Shown here piece by piece: positions 23,460 through 32,105 of a DNA stretch of 41,133 nucleotides. The number at the start of each line of letters is the position of its first letter. Position 1 is the first letter of the stretch. The position numbers and the translations under genes are program-made. The notes beneath the pieces are model-generated. The model was not told the DNA's origin. It saw only the letters and a list, made by a program, of their open reading frames with translations, and made no database searches. The stretch is from contig NZ_QOLC01000087.1 in NCBI RefSeq assembly GCF_003333325.1, forward strand, positions 1-41,133, written 5' to 3'. This DNA is from Candidatus Ulvibacter alkanivorans (GTDB lineage Bacteria; Bacteroidota; Bacteroidia; Flavobacteriales; Flavobacteriaceae).

Positions 23460-24674
23460 ATGAGATTACACCGTAATTTAGTGTTCGCCACCATCGACTC
23501 GCTTCACTTGATATTCAATGAGGAAAAGCAAGCCGACAAAGTGTTGAAGAACACCTTAAAAAGAGATAAGCGTTGGGGTTCACGTGACCGCAGTTTTATC
23601 GCTGAAACGACCTACGACATCGTGCGATGGAAGCGTTTGTATGCCGAAATAGCCGAAGTAAAAGAACCTTTTGATCGGTCTAATCTATTTAGAATGTTCG
23701 CAGTTTGGGCAACCCTAAATGGTATCAAGATCCCTGATTGGAAGCAATTTGAAGAAACACCAACACGCCGAATTAAAGGAAAGTTCGATGAGCTCTCTAA
23801 AATTAGGAAGTATAGAGAATCTATTCCGGATTGGCTTGACACCTTAGGGCAACACGAATTAGGCAAGAAATGGGATGCCGAAATCGCAGCTTTAAACCAG
23901 TTAGCCGATGTGGTACTTCGTGTAAACACCTTAAAGGCCGACAAAAAACAGGTGCAGAACGCCTTGTCTGATCTTGACATAGAAACCGAAACCCTATCAA
24001 AATATCCTGATGCCTTAAAGCTGAAAGAACGCGCAAACGTGTTTGTTTCAGATGCATTCAAGAATGGTTGGTTCGAAGTGCAGGATGCCTCGTCACAGAG
24101 AGTAGCAAGATTCTTAGATCCACAACCCGGCGAGCGTGTAATTGATGCATGTGCAGGTGCCGGAGGTAAAAGTCTTCACTTGGCTGCTCTAATGGAAAAT
24201 AAAGGACAGATCATTGCAATGGACCTTTACGAAAACAAATTAAAAGAACTTAAACGTCGTGCGAAAAGAAATGGTGCGCATAATATCGAGACACGAGTGA
24301 TCGACTCGACCAAAGCGATCAAAAAATTGATCGAAAAGGCTGACAGAGTGCTCATAGATGCTCCTTGTTCCGGCTTAGGTGTGCTAAAAAGAAATCCGGA
24401 TGCCAAATGGAAATTACAACCGGAGTTCTTAGAGAATATTAAAAGAACCCAACAGGAGATCTTGAGTTCGTACGCGCGAATGGTACGACCTGGCGGTAGT
24501 TTGGTCTATGCTACTTGTTCTATTCTTCCTTCGGAAAATGAACAACAAGTAAAAACCTTTATTGCTTCCGAAGCAGGTAGTGAATTCAATTTTATAAAAG
24601 ACGATAAAATAATGCCAAGCTCTTCCGGATTTGATGGATTTTACATGGCATTGCTTCAGAAAAAAGAAAAATAA
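23460..24674 (+). CDS. RsmB/NOP family rRNA cytosine-5 methyltransferase
   Basis: The 404-residue SAM-dependent enzyme methylates cytosine in RNA, most likely 16S rRNA. The N-terminal part (residues 1 to about 140) has the NusB-like helical region seen in RsmB. The methyltransferase domain holds the SAM-binding DACAGAGGKSLHLA, the DAPCSGLGVLKRNPD motif (release cysteine) and the VYATCSILPSENE motif (catalytic cysteine), the two-cysteine signature of the NSUN/RsmB group. The open frame starts upstream at a TTG inside a promoter -7 box; ATG 23460 gives MRLHRNLVF. A 15-codon frame at 23429 overlaps this start. The next gene begins 2 bases after the stop codon. Confidence 0.9.
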   Translation: MRLHRNLVFATIDSLHLIFNEEKQADKVLKNTLKRDKRWGSRDRSFIAETTYDIVRWKRLYAEIAEVKEPFDRSNLFRMFAVWATLNGIKIPDWKQFEETPTRRIKGKFDELSKIRKYRESIPDWLDTLGQHELGKKWDAEIAALNQLADVVLRVNTLKADKKQVQNALSDLDIETETLSKYPDALKLKERANVFVSDAFKNGWFEVQDASSQRVARFLDPQPGERVIDACAGAGGKSLHLAALMENKGQIIAMDLYENKLKELKRRAKRNGAHNIETRVIDSTKAIKKLIEKADRVLIDAPCSGLGVLKRNPDAKWKLQPEFLENIKRTQQEILSSYARMVRPGGSLVYATCSILPSENEQQVKTFIASEAGSEFNFIKDDKIMPSSSGFDGFYMALLQKKEK

Positions 24675-24676
24675 GA

Positions 24677-25723
24677 ATGAAAAATTGTATTGCCCTAATC
24701 TGTATTGCCTTCATGTTGCAACTTGCCGTAGCACAGCAACCTTATTACGATGATGTCGACCTAAGCTTAACGGGACAAGACTTATACGACGAGCTCCAAG
24801 CCAAGATCGATATTTCAAACAATACTTTTACCTATGGTGATGTAAGAGATGTCGTTAAGATCACCGACGAAGATCCGTCTAACGCGAATAATCTTTTGCT
24901 TATTTACGGCTACGATGACAATGGAAGTTGCACCACAGACCGCAGTAGAGATAAGGACGATTTTGGAGGCGGAACCTGCGAATACAATCGCGAACATGTG
25001 TTCTCACGATCTAATGCCAATCCCAGTATGGGCAGTGTAAACAATAATACCACAGGTATTGGCGCCGACCCACACAATTTGCGCCCTTCCGACCAGCAAA
25101 TGAACAATAACCGTGGGAGTAAAAAATTTGCAGCCGGCACAGGAAATGCAGGCAATGTGGGAAGTGGCAACTGGTATCCTGGTGACGAATGGAAAGGCGA
25201 TGTCGCTCGAATGATGATGTACATGTACACCCGCTATGGCGATCGTTGTTTGCCTAGTCTTAATGGCTCCGGTGCTTTGCAAGGAACAACAGACATGCTG
25301 CAAATCTATTTACAGTGGAACGCAGAAGATCCCGTAAGTGAATTTGAAGACCAACGCAATCCGTATCTGGAAACAGAGTACGGCAATCGCAACCCTTTTA
25401 TCGACAACCCGGCATTGGCCACGATCATTTGGGGCGGACCTCAAGCTGAAGATCGTTGGGATTTGTTAAATACACCTACGATTGCTTCGGAAGCGTTGGT
25501 AGTCTTTCCAAATCCGGCGTCGGAAACGATCTGGGTACAAAGTACAACAGCACAGCAAGCAGCGCGCTACGTGATCTACGATCTTCACGGCCGAATCATT
25601 AAAAGTGATCGCTTATCACTGCGAAAGCCAATTCAAGTTTCAAATTTGAGCAATGGATTGTATGTACTTGAACTCGAAATAGCCGGAACACGAATTTTAA
25701 AAAAAGTGAGTATTGATCGATAA
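24677..25723 (+). CDS. Secreted endonuclease I (NucM/EndA family) with type IX sorting domain
   Basis: The 348-residue protein has a signal peptide (residues 1-19, LAVAQ), an endonuclease I domain (about 24-250) and a C-terminal sorting domain. The nuclease signature is clear: CEYNREHVFSRS with His107 and GADPHNLRPSDQQMNNNRGSKKF with Asn144, as in the beta-beta-alpha-metal nucleases that cleave DNA (and RNA) non-specifically. Residues about 275-348 (VVFPNPASETIWVQ..., YVIYDLHGRIIKSD, NLSNGLYVLELEIAG..KKVSI) form a type A C-terminal domain for type IX secretion, so it should be released or anchored at the cell surface, likely for DNA degradation and phosphate or nucleotide gain. It is 2 bases behind the methyltransferase gene. 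Confidence 0.93.
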   Translation: MKNCIALICIAFMLQLAVAQQPYYDDVDLSLTGQDLYDELQAKIDISNNTFTYGDVRDVVKITDEDPSNANNLLLIYGYDDNGSCTTDRSRDKDDFGGGTCEYNREHVFSRSNANPSMGSVNNNTTGIGADPHNLRPSDQQMNNNRGSKKFAAGTGNAGNVGSGNWYPGDEWKGDVARMMMYMYTRYGDRCLPSLNGSGALQGTTDMLQIYLQWNAEDPVSEFEDQRNPYLETEYGNRNPFIDNPALATIIWGGPQAEDRWDLLNTPTIASEALVVFPNPASETIWVQSTTAQQAARYVIYDLHGRIIKSDRLSLRKPIQVSNLSNGLYVLELEIAGTRILKKVSIDR

Positions 25724-25791
25724 GTTTTTAATGAGAGAATGAGTTGCCCCTCGTTACGAATTTTTCAGAAAGATTGTACCACAAAAATTGT

Positions 25792-25799
25792 TACCTTTG
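25792..25799 (+). promoter_or_regulatory. -7 promoter box for purL
   Basis: TACCTTTG is a perfect TAnnTTTG box, 32 bases before the ATG at 25832. A TTG at 25774-25776 could be a -33 box at short (15-base) spacing. No purine riboswitch or purine-repressor-like palindrome is visible in the leader. Confidence 0.55.
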
Positions 25800-25831
25800 C
25801 ACTTTAAAAATTCACTCAAATTCGAACTAGA

Positions 25832-28800
25832 ATGATTCATTTTTTTGGAGACGTAAAAAGCACTGTTTTTGCTGTCCAAACCCACGAGGAACTTTCAAAA
25901 GCATCCATCCAGAAATTAGAATGGTTATTTGGCAACCAACCTAGAATAGATAAATCCGCAATTGCGGATTTTTTTGTAGGACCACGTACAGCCATGATCA
26001 CGCCTTGGAGCACCAATGCTGTTGAGATCACCCAAAACATGGGCATCACCGGGATTACACGTATTGAAGAATTTAAACAGGTCGCTGAAGGTTTTTCTAG
26101 TTACGATCCTATGCTTTCGCAAAAACTACAAGGGTTAGACCAAGATATCTTCACCGTTAACATGGAACCGGAAGCCATCAAAGAGATCGATGATATTGCT
26201 GCTTATAACGAGCAAGAAGGCCTCGCTTTAAATAAAGAAGAGATTGTGTATCTCGAGAATCTAGCCTTAAAGCTTGGACGAAAATTAACCGATAGTGAGG
26301 TGTTCGGATTTAGTCAAGTGAACAGTGAACACTGTCGACACAAGATATTTAACGGGGTTTTTGAGATCGATGGAAAAGAAATGCCTTCTTCTTTGTTTAA
26401 AATGATAAAGAAGACTTCGGAAGCACACCCCAATGAGATCGTATCGGCTTATAAGGATAATGTAGCATTCATAAAAGGACCCAAGGCTGTTCAATTTGCT
26501 CCAAAAAACGCCGATACTCCTGATTTTTATCAAGAAATCCCTTTTAACAGTGTTATCTCGCTAAAAGCAGAAACCCATAACTTTCCCACTACGGTAGAAC
26601 CGTTCAACGGGGCAGCAACAGGAAGCGGTGGTGAAATTCGCGACCGATTGGCGGGTGGAAAAGGATCATTACCCCTTGCTGGAACTGCAGTCTACATGAC
26701 TTCCTATTCTCGATTGTTAGAAGACCGCCCGTGGGAAAAGAAGATGAAAGCACGTGATTGGTTATACCAAACACCACTGGATATCCTTATTAAAGCAAGT
26801 AATGGCGCTTCCGACTTCGGAAACAAATTTGGTCAACCGCTAATCGCCGGTTCGGTGTTAACCTTCGAACATGAAGAAAATAAAGCTGAAACACCAAATA
26901 TCGATGATCGAAAATTAGGGTTTGATAAGGTGATCATGCTTGCCGGCGGAATTGGATATGCAAAAGCAGACCAAGCCATAAAAGATCGTCCGGAAAAAGG
27001 TGATAAAGTGGTGATCCTTGGTGGAGAAAACTATCGCATCGGAATGGGTGGAGCAGCAGTTTCATCGGCCGATACCGGTGAATTTTCTAGTGGTATCGAA
27101 TTGAACGCCATTCAACGCTCGAATCCTGAAATGCAAAAACGTGCAGCGAATGCCATTCGTGGCATGGTTGAAAGTGAACACAATCCCATCGTTTCAATCC
27201 ACGATCACGGAGCAGGTGGTCACCTCAATTGTTTAAGTGAATTGGTAGAGGAAACAGGAGGAAAAATAGATTTGGACAAACTTCCGGTAGGCGATCCTAC
27301 ACTCTCGGCGAAAGAAATTATTGGAAACGAATCTCAAGAACGCATGGGGCTCGTAATTGGAGATTCCGACATCGATAAATTACAACGTGTGGCCGCCAGA
27401 GAACGCGCCCCCATGTACGAAGTGGGTGATGTGACGGGAGACTACCGTTTTACCTTCGAAAGTAATAAGACAGGTGCTAAACCAATGGACTTTGAACTTG
27501 CCGATATGTTTGGCAGTTCACCGCAAACCATAATGAAAGATCGTACCGTTCACAGACACTATTCAGAACCATCTTACGATACAAATAAACTTGAATCGTA
27601 TGTAAAAGATGTACTGCAACTCGAAGCAGTTGCTTGTAAAGATTGGCTTACAAATAAGGCCGATCGCTGTGTTACTGGTCGTGTTGCTAAACAACAATGT
27701 GCCGGACCCCTACAATTACCACTTAACAACTGTGGCGTAATGGCTCTGGATTACCACGGAAAAGAAGGCGTCGCAACCAGTATTGGTCACGCACCCATCG
27801 CAGCCTTGATCGATCCTGTTGCCGGATCTAGAACTGCAATAACCGAAGCCTTGACCAATATCGTTTGGGCTCCTCTAGAAAAAGGGATAAAGAGTATTTC
27901 ACTGTCGGCAAACTGGATGTGGCCTTGTAACAATCCCGGGGAAGATGCCCGATTGTATAAAGCTGTAGAAGGCGTAAGTGAATTCGCAATTGCACTAGGC
28001 ATCAATGTTCCTACAGGAAAGGATAGCTTATCGATGAAGCAAAAGTACAAAGACGAGGAAGTTATCTCTCCCGGTACCGTGATCATCTCTGCTGCCGCCC
28101 ATTGCGATAACATTAAAAATGTGGTAGAACCTGTGCTGCAAAAAAATGCGCAGAGTATCTATTATATCAATATCTCACAAGACGATTTTAAACTTGGAGG
28201 TTCTTCATTTGGCCAACTGTTAAATGCAGTAGGTAACGAAGCCCCAACCGTTCAAAACGCAGACTATGTAGTGCGTGTTTTTAATACCTTGCAACAGCTT
28301 ATTAAAGACGGGAAGATCGCTGCAGGTCATGATGTTGCTTCCGGAGGCTTAATCACTACCCTACTCGAACTCTGCTTTGCCGATGTTTCACTAGGCGCAA
28401 ACATCGATCTTTCGGCCATGCCCGAAAGTGACAGCATAAAAGTATTATTTTCTGAAAATTGTGGTGTTGTAATACAGGCTTCGGAAGATATCGCAGTAGA
28501 GAATGTACTTTCGGAAAATAACATTGACTTTGTAAAACTGGGACAAGCTACCAATTCCGAAGAACTTAAACTGAAGCATAACACGACTAACTTTAGTTTC
28601 AGCATTCCTGAAATGCGCGACCTTTGGTATAAGACATCCTATTTGTTAGACCAAAGACAAAGTGGCGAAGCCTTGGCAAAAGAAAGATTCCAAAATTATA
28701 AGGATCAACCATTGCGTTTTAACTTTCCGAAGCAATTTACAGGAAAATTACCCATAACTGCTACTCCTGGGAATAACCGTATAAAAGCAGCAGTGATACG

Positions 28801-29524
28801 GGAAAAAGGAAGTAATAGTGAGCGTGAAATGGCCAATGCCATGCATTTGGCTGGATTTGATGTGAAAGACGTTCATATGACCGACCTCATCGAAGGTCGA
28901 GAAACATTGGAAGACATTCGGTTTATTGCAGCTGTTGGTGGTTTTTCGAATAGTGATGTATTAGGAAGTGCAAAAGGCTGGGCCGGCGCCGTATTATATA
29001 ACGAAAAAGCCAATAAAGCTTTAAAGAACTTTTTTGCAAAAGAAGATACCTTGTCGTTAGGCGTATGTAACGGATGCCAATTGTTTGTAGAATTGGGGCT
29101 GCTTACCCCCCACCACGACGAAAAACCGAAAATGCTACATAACGATACAGGTAAATTTGAATGTAATTTTACTTCGGTGACCATTCAGAAGAACAAATCT
29201 GTGATGTTATCATCTTTTGAGGGAAGTACCTTGGGAATTTGGGCAGCACACGGTGAAGGAAAATTCAGTTTTCCGAAGTCGGAAGACCAATACGAGATCG
29301 TAGGGAAATACGGCTATGAAACACTACCGGCCAACCCCAATGGTAGTGATTTCAATACCGCAATGATGACCGATCCAACCGGAAGACACTTGGTGATGAT
29401 GCCACACCTAGAACGCTCTACTTTCCCATGGAACTGGGGCCACTACCCTAGTGATCGTAAGGACGAAGTGTCACCTTGGTTAGAGGCATTCGTAAACGCC
29501 CGTAAATGGCTGGAAAACAACTAA
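25832..29524 (+). CDS. purL: Phosphoribosylformylglycinamidine synthase (single-chain)
   Basis: The 1230-residue enzyme converts FGAR and glutamine to FGAM with ATP, the fourth step of purine synthesis. It is the large single-chain form (PurL of enterobacteria has about 1295 residues), fusing the synthase with a glutaminase. Visible parts are the N-terminal domain, the linker (GFSQVNSEHCRHKIFNG near 165), the two FGAM synthase halves (AETHNFPTTVEPFNGAATGSGG; IHDHGAGGHLNCLSELVEE; PTGKDSLSMKQKY) and the C-terminal class I glutamine amidotransferase with GVCNGCQLFVELG near residue 1080, GIWAAHGEGKF and a late MPHLER segment with the catalytic His and nearby Glu. The start is ATG 25832, behind a promoter box. 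No other pur genes are close. Confidence 0.97.
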   Translation: MIHFFGDVKSTVFAVQTHEELSKASIQKLEWLFGNQPRIDKSAIADFFVGPRTAMITPWSTNAVEITQNMGITGITRIEEFKQVAEGFSSYDPMLSQKLQGLDQDIFTVNMEPEAIKEIDDIAAYNEQEGLALNKEEIVYLENLALKLGRKLTDSEVFGFSQVNSEHCRHKIFNGVFEIDGKEMPSSLFKMIKKTSEAHPNEIVSAYKDNVAFIKGPKAVQFAPKNADTPDFYQEIPFNSVISLKAETHNFPTTVEPFNGAATGSGGEIRDRLAGGKGSLPLAGTAVYMTSYSRLLEDRPWEKKMKARDWLYQTPLDILIKASNGASDFGNKFGQPLIAGSVLTFEHEENKAETPNIDDRKLGFDKVIMLAGGIGYAKADQAIKDRPEKGDKVVILGGENYRIGMGGAAVSSADTGEFSSGIELNAIQRSNPEMQKRAANAIRGMVESEHNPIVSIHDHGAGGHLNCLSELVEETGGKIDLDKLPVGDPTLSAKEIIGNESQERMGLVIGDSDIDKLQRVAARERAPMYEVGDVTGDYRFTFESNKTGAKPMDFELADMFGSSPQTIMKDRTVHRHYSEPSYDTNKLESYVKDVLQLEAVACKDWLTNKADRCVTGRVAKQQCAGPLQLPLNNCGVMALDYHGKEGVATSIGHAPIAALIDPVAGSRTAITEALTNIVWAPLEKGIKSISLSANWMWPCNNPGEDARLYKAVEGVSEFAIALGINVPTGKDSLSMKQKYKDEEVISPGTVIISAAAHCDNIKNVVEPVLQKNAQSIYYINISQDDFKLGGSSFGQLLNAVGNEAPTVQNADYVVRVFNTLQQLIKDGKIAAGHDVASGGLITTLLELCFADVSLGANIDLSAMPESDSIKVLFSENCGVVIQASEDIAVENVLSENNIDFVKLGQATNSEELKLKHNTTNFSFSIPEMRDLWYKTSYLLDQRQSGEALAKERFQNYKDQPLRFNFPKQFTGKLPITATPGNNRIKAAVIREKGSNSEREMANAMHLAGFDVKDVHMTDLIEGRETLEDIRFIAAVGGFSNSDVLGSAKGWAGAVLYNEKANKALKNFFAKEDTLSLGVCNGCQLFVELGLLTPHHDEKPKMLHNDTGKFECNFTSVTIQKNKSVMLSSFEGSTLGIWAAHGEGKFSFPKSEDQYEIVGKYGYETLPANPNGSDFNTAMMTDPTGRHLVMMPHLERSTFPWNWGHYPSDRKDEVSPWLEAFVNARKWLENN

Positions 29525-29591
29525 ATTTAGCTGTTAGTTGTTGCGTTATTTACCGACTGCTAATAGAAATCATTCAATAGAAAACTGTATT

Positions 29592-31988
29592 ATGAAAAAG
29601 ATTGTCCTTTATTTATTACTGTGCGTAACGATTACAGGCTTTTCACAGGAATATCAAGAAAAACACCAGCGTGCGAAAATAATGCTCAGCGCTTCTAACG
29701 ACCTCGCTCGTTTGGCAAATATGGGTATTCCCGTAACACACGGCACACATAAGAAAGGACATTTTATCATTTCAGATTTTTCGGTTTCAGAAATACAAAC
29801 GGCTCGCAATGCGGGATATTCGGTTGAAATACTGATCGATGACTCTAAAGCATATTTTCTTCAGCAAAACAGAGCTAACACGGCACCTTATAAAAATCCG
29901 ACCTGTGATTCACAAACCACGAATTACCAGACTCCGGCAAATTTTGAACTTGGCGCTATGGGCGGTTACCTTACCTACCAAGAAATGCTGGACGAATTAG
30001 ATCAGATGAAAGCGCTATATCCTGATCTTATCACCGCTAAATCGAATATTGGAACTTTTCTCACGGAAGGACAACCCGATAATTCAACTACGCCATCTAT
30101 TGGCGGAAACGGTATAAAGTGGGTTAAGATTAGTGATAATCCCGATACGTCTTCCGAAGGAGAGCCTCAAATTCTATATACTGCCATTCATCATGCGAGA
30201 GAGCCGGCGAGCTTGTCACAGCTCATCTTTTACATGTGGTATCTATTAGAGAATTACGACAGTGATCCTGAAATACGAAGCATCGTTGACAACACAGAAC
30301 TTTATTTCGTTCCCGTAATTAACCCGGATGGGTATCTCTACAATGAAAAGACCGATCCTAATGGTGGCGGATTTTGGCGAAAGAACAGGAAGAACGGTTA
30401 TGGGACCGATCTCAATAGAAACTATGACTACTACATCAATGGGGACCCAAACAACAATGTATGGGGTGGCGAAGGCACCTCAAGCAATACCGGTAGCGAG
30501 GTATATCATGGACCCGCGCCTTTTTCCGAAGTAGAGACCCAAGCCATAAAATGGTTTGTTGAAAATCACGATTTTGTGATGGCATTCAACAATCATACCT
30601 CCGGTGATCTGTTGCTTTACCCCTACGGCTACACCGACAACGCACCAACACCCGAAGATGATCTTTTTCAAGGAGTTTCGGCCGAATTGGTCTCACGAAA
30701 TGGTTTCGATAATATCATTTCGTCCGATCTGTATCCGGCGGCTGGAGATAGCGATGATTTTATGTACGGTACCATAAACACCCATGATAAGATCTATGCC
30801 TTTACCCCAGAAATAGGACCTTCGTTTTGGCCCCCGTCGAACCAGATCGAGGGAATTTGTAAAAGTATGATGTATCTAAACATTACAGCCGCCAAGATGG
30901 TTAATAATTATGCTTCCGTAACTGAAACCTCTGCCACTTACGTAGGAGATCAGGGAACTGTGAACTCGACCTTCGATGTTCGTCGATTGGGCGTTTCGGG
31001 CAGTGGCGATTTTACCGTACGCATCGAAGCCGTTTCTTCTAACATCACATCGGTTGGAACTCCTGTAGAGATCACTAATCTTTCGGTGTTGCAATCAACT
31101 AGCGAGTCTATTTCATATTCGTTAGCTGGTGGCACGACTGCGGGTGATGACATTATTTACGACATCGTAGTAAACAACGGAAGTTATGACAGTGCCACTC
31201 GAATTACTAAAAAATTTGGAAGCCTTTCGGCCGTATTTACCGATCCGGGGAATAGTGTAACCACCAACTTTAACAATAATGGTTGGGGCGTCACTTCAAG
31301 CACTTTCGTATCTCCTTCTTCATCAATTACCGATTCGCCTTCAGGCAATTACCCGAATAACAGCAGCGAAACAATTACCTTGAGCAATGCGATCGATCTA
31401 TCGGGAGCCACCGGTGCCACAGCCTCCTTCTATGCAAAATGGGAGATCGAGAATAATTTTGACTACGTTCAGTTCGAAGTTTCTACCAATGGAGGAAGCA
31501 GTTGGATTCCACAGTGTGGAAAATTTACAAATGCCGGAAGTTCCAACAACGCACAACCAACCGGTGAGCCGTTGTACGACGGAACACAGAACGACTGGGT
31601 ATTGGAAGAGATAGACCTTAGTGATTATTTGGGATCGAATATTTTGGTACGTTTTCGCTTGAGCTCAGATGGTGGAGTTCGTGGCGATGGCTTTTACTTT
31701 GACGACCTTAAAATAAACGTGGTAGAAGATACCGTACTAACGACCAACGATATTTCAGAAAACAGCGTTATACTTTATCCCAACCCTGTACGTGATATCT
31801 TACAAGTTACTACCAATTTAGAAAGCTACGATCTGGATATTTACAACTTGCAAGGACGGTTAATTTACAGCGCAAAAGACAATAGTGGTTCACAAGAGAT
31901 CGACTATAGTGCGTACGCTGCGGGAATGTATTTACTGAAGCTTACTTCGGAAACAGCCTCAAAAACGTTTAAAATTCTAAAACAATAA
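29592..31988 (+). CDS. Secreted M14 zinc carboxypeptidase with type IX sorting domain
   Basis: The 798-residue protein has a signal peptide (residues 1-18, TITGFSQ), a propeptide-like N-terminal part, an M14 carboxypeptidase domain (about residues 120-435) and C-terminal beta-rich domains. The zinc ligands are His201 and Glu204 in AIHHAREPASL and His335 in NNHTSGD; substrate contacts include RKNRKNGYGTDLNRNYDY with Arg276; the catalytic glutamate is Glu407 in FTPEIGPSF. Residues about 590-710 look like a jelly-roll module, and the last 75 residues (ILYPNPVRDILQVT... NLQGRLIYS... AAGMYLLKL... KTFKILKQ) form a type IX secretion sorting domain. The frame is open upstream to 29538, but the signal peptide fixes ATG 29592. 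It would remove C-terminal residues from extracellular peptides. Confidence 0.92.
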   Translation: MKKIVLYLLLCVTITGFSQEYQEKHQRAKIMLSASNDLARLANMGIPVTHGTHKKGHFIISDFSVSEIQTARNAGYSVEILIDDSKAYFLQQNRANTAPYKNPTCDSQTTNYQTPANFELGAMGGYLTYQEMLDELDQMKALYPDLITAKSNIGTFLTEGQPDNSTTPSIGGNGIKWVKISDNPDTSSEGEPQILYTAIHHAREPASLSQLIFYMWYLLENYDSDPEIRSIVDNTELYFVPVINPDGYLYNEKTDPNGGGFWRKNRKNGYGTDLNRNYDYYINGDPNNNVWGGEGTSSNTGSEVYHGPAPFSEVETQAIKWFVENHDFVMAFNNHTSGDLLLYPYGYTDNAPTPEDDLFQGVSAELVSRNGFDNIISSDLYPAAGDSDDFMYGTINTHDKIYAFTPEIGPSFWPPSNQIEGICKSMMYLNITAAKMVNNYASVTETSATYVGDQGTVNSTFDVRRLGVSGSGDFTVRIEAVSSNITSVGTPVEITNLSVLQSTSESISYSLAGGTTAGDDIIYDIVVNNGSYDSATRITKKFGSLSAVFTDPGNSVTTNFNNNGWGVTSSTFVSPSSSITDSPSGNYPNNSSETITLSNAIDLSGATGATASFYAKWEIENNFDYVQFEVSTNGGSSWIPQCGKFTNAGSSNNAQPTGEPLYDGTQNDWVLEEIDLSDYLGSNILVRFRLSSDGGVRGDGFYFDDLKINVVEDTVLTTNDISENSVILYPNPVRDILQVTTNLESYDLDIYNLQGRLIYSAKDNSGSQEIDYSAYAAGMYLLKLTSETASKTFKILKQ

Positions 31989-32017
31989 GGAGCTCGGCTA
32001 AAAATTAGTATCTTAAG

Positions 32018-32049
32018 AGGAGTATCGCAGCAACGATACTCCTTTTTTT
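32018..32049 (+). terminator. Intrinsic terminator after the carboxypeptidase gene
   Basis: A 10-bp stem AGGAGTATCG / CGATACTCCT (32018-32027, 32034-32043) with a 6-base loop and seven Ts (32043-32049). It ends the purL-side transcription before the acyl-CoA synthetase gene. Confidence 0.9.
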
Positions 32050-32105
32050 ATTTCAGTATACTTCTGAAAAATTTTACTATTTTGCATCCTCTCAACAATT
32101 AGATT

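Noticed and set aside
25743..25831. Purine riboswitch in front of purL
   Set aside because: No three-way-junction core sequence is visible and the leader from the -7 box is only about 25 bases.
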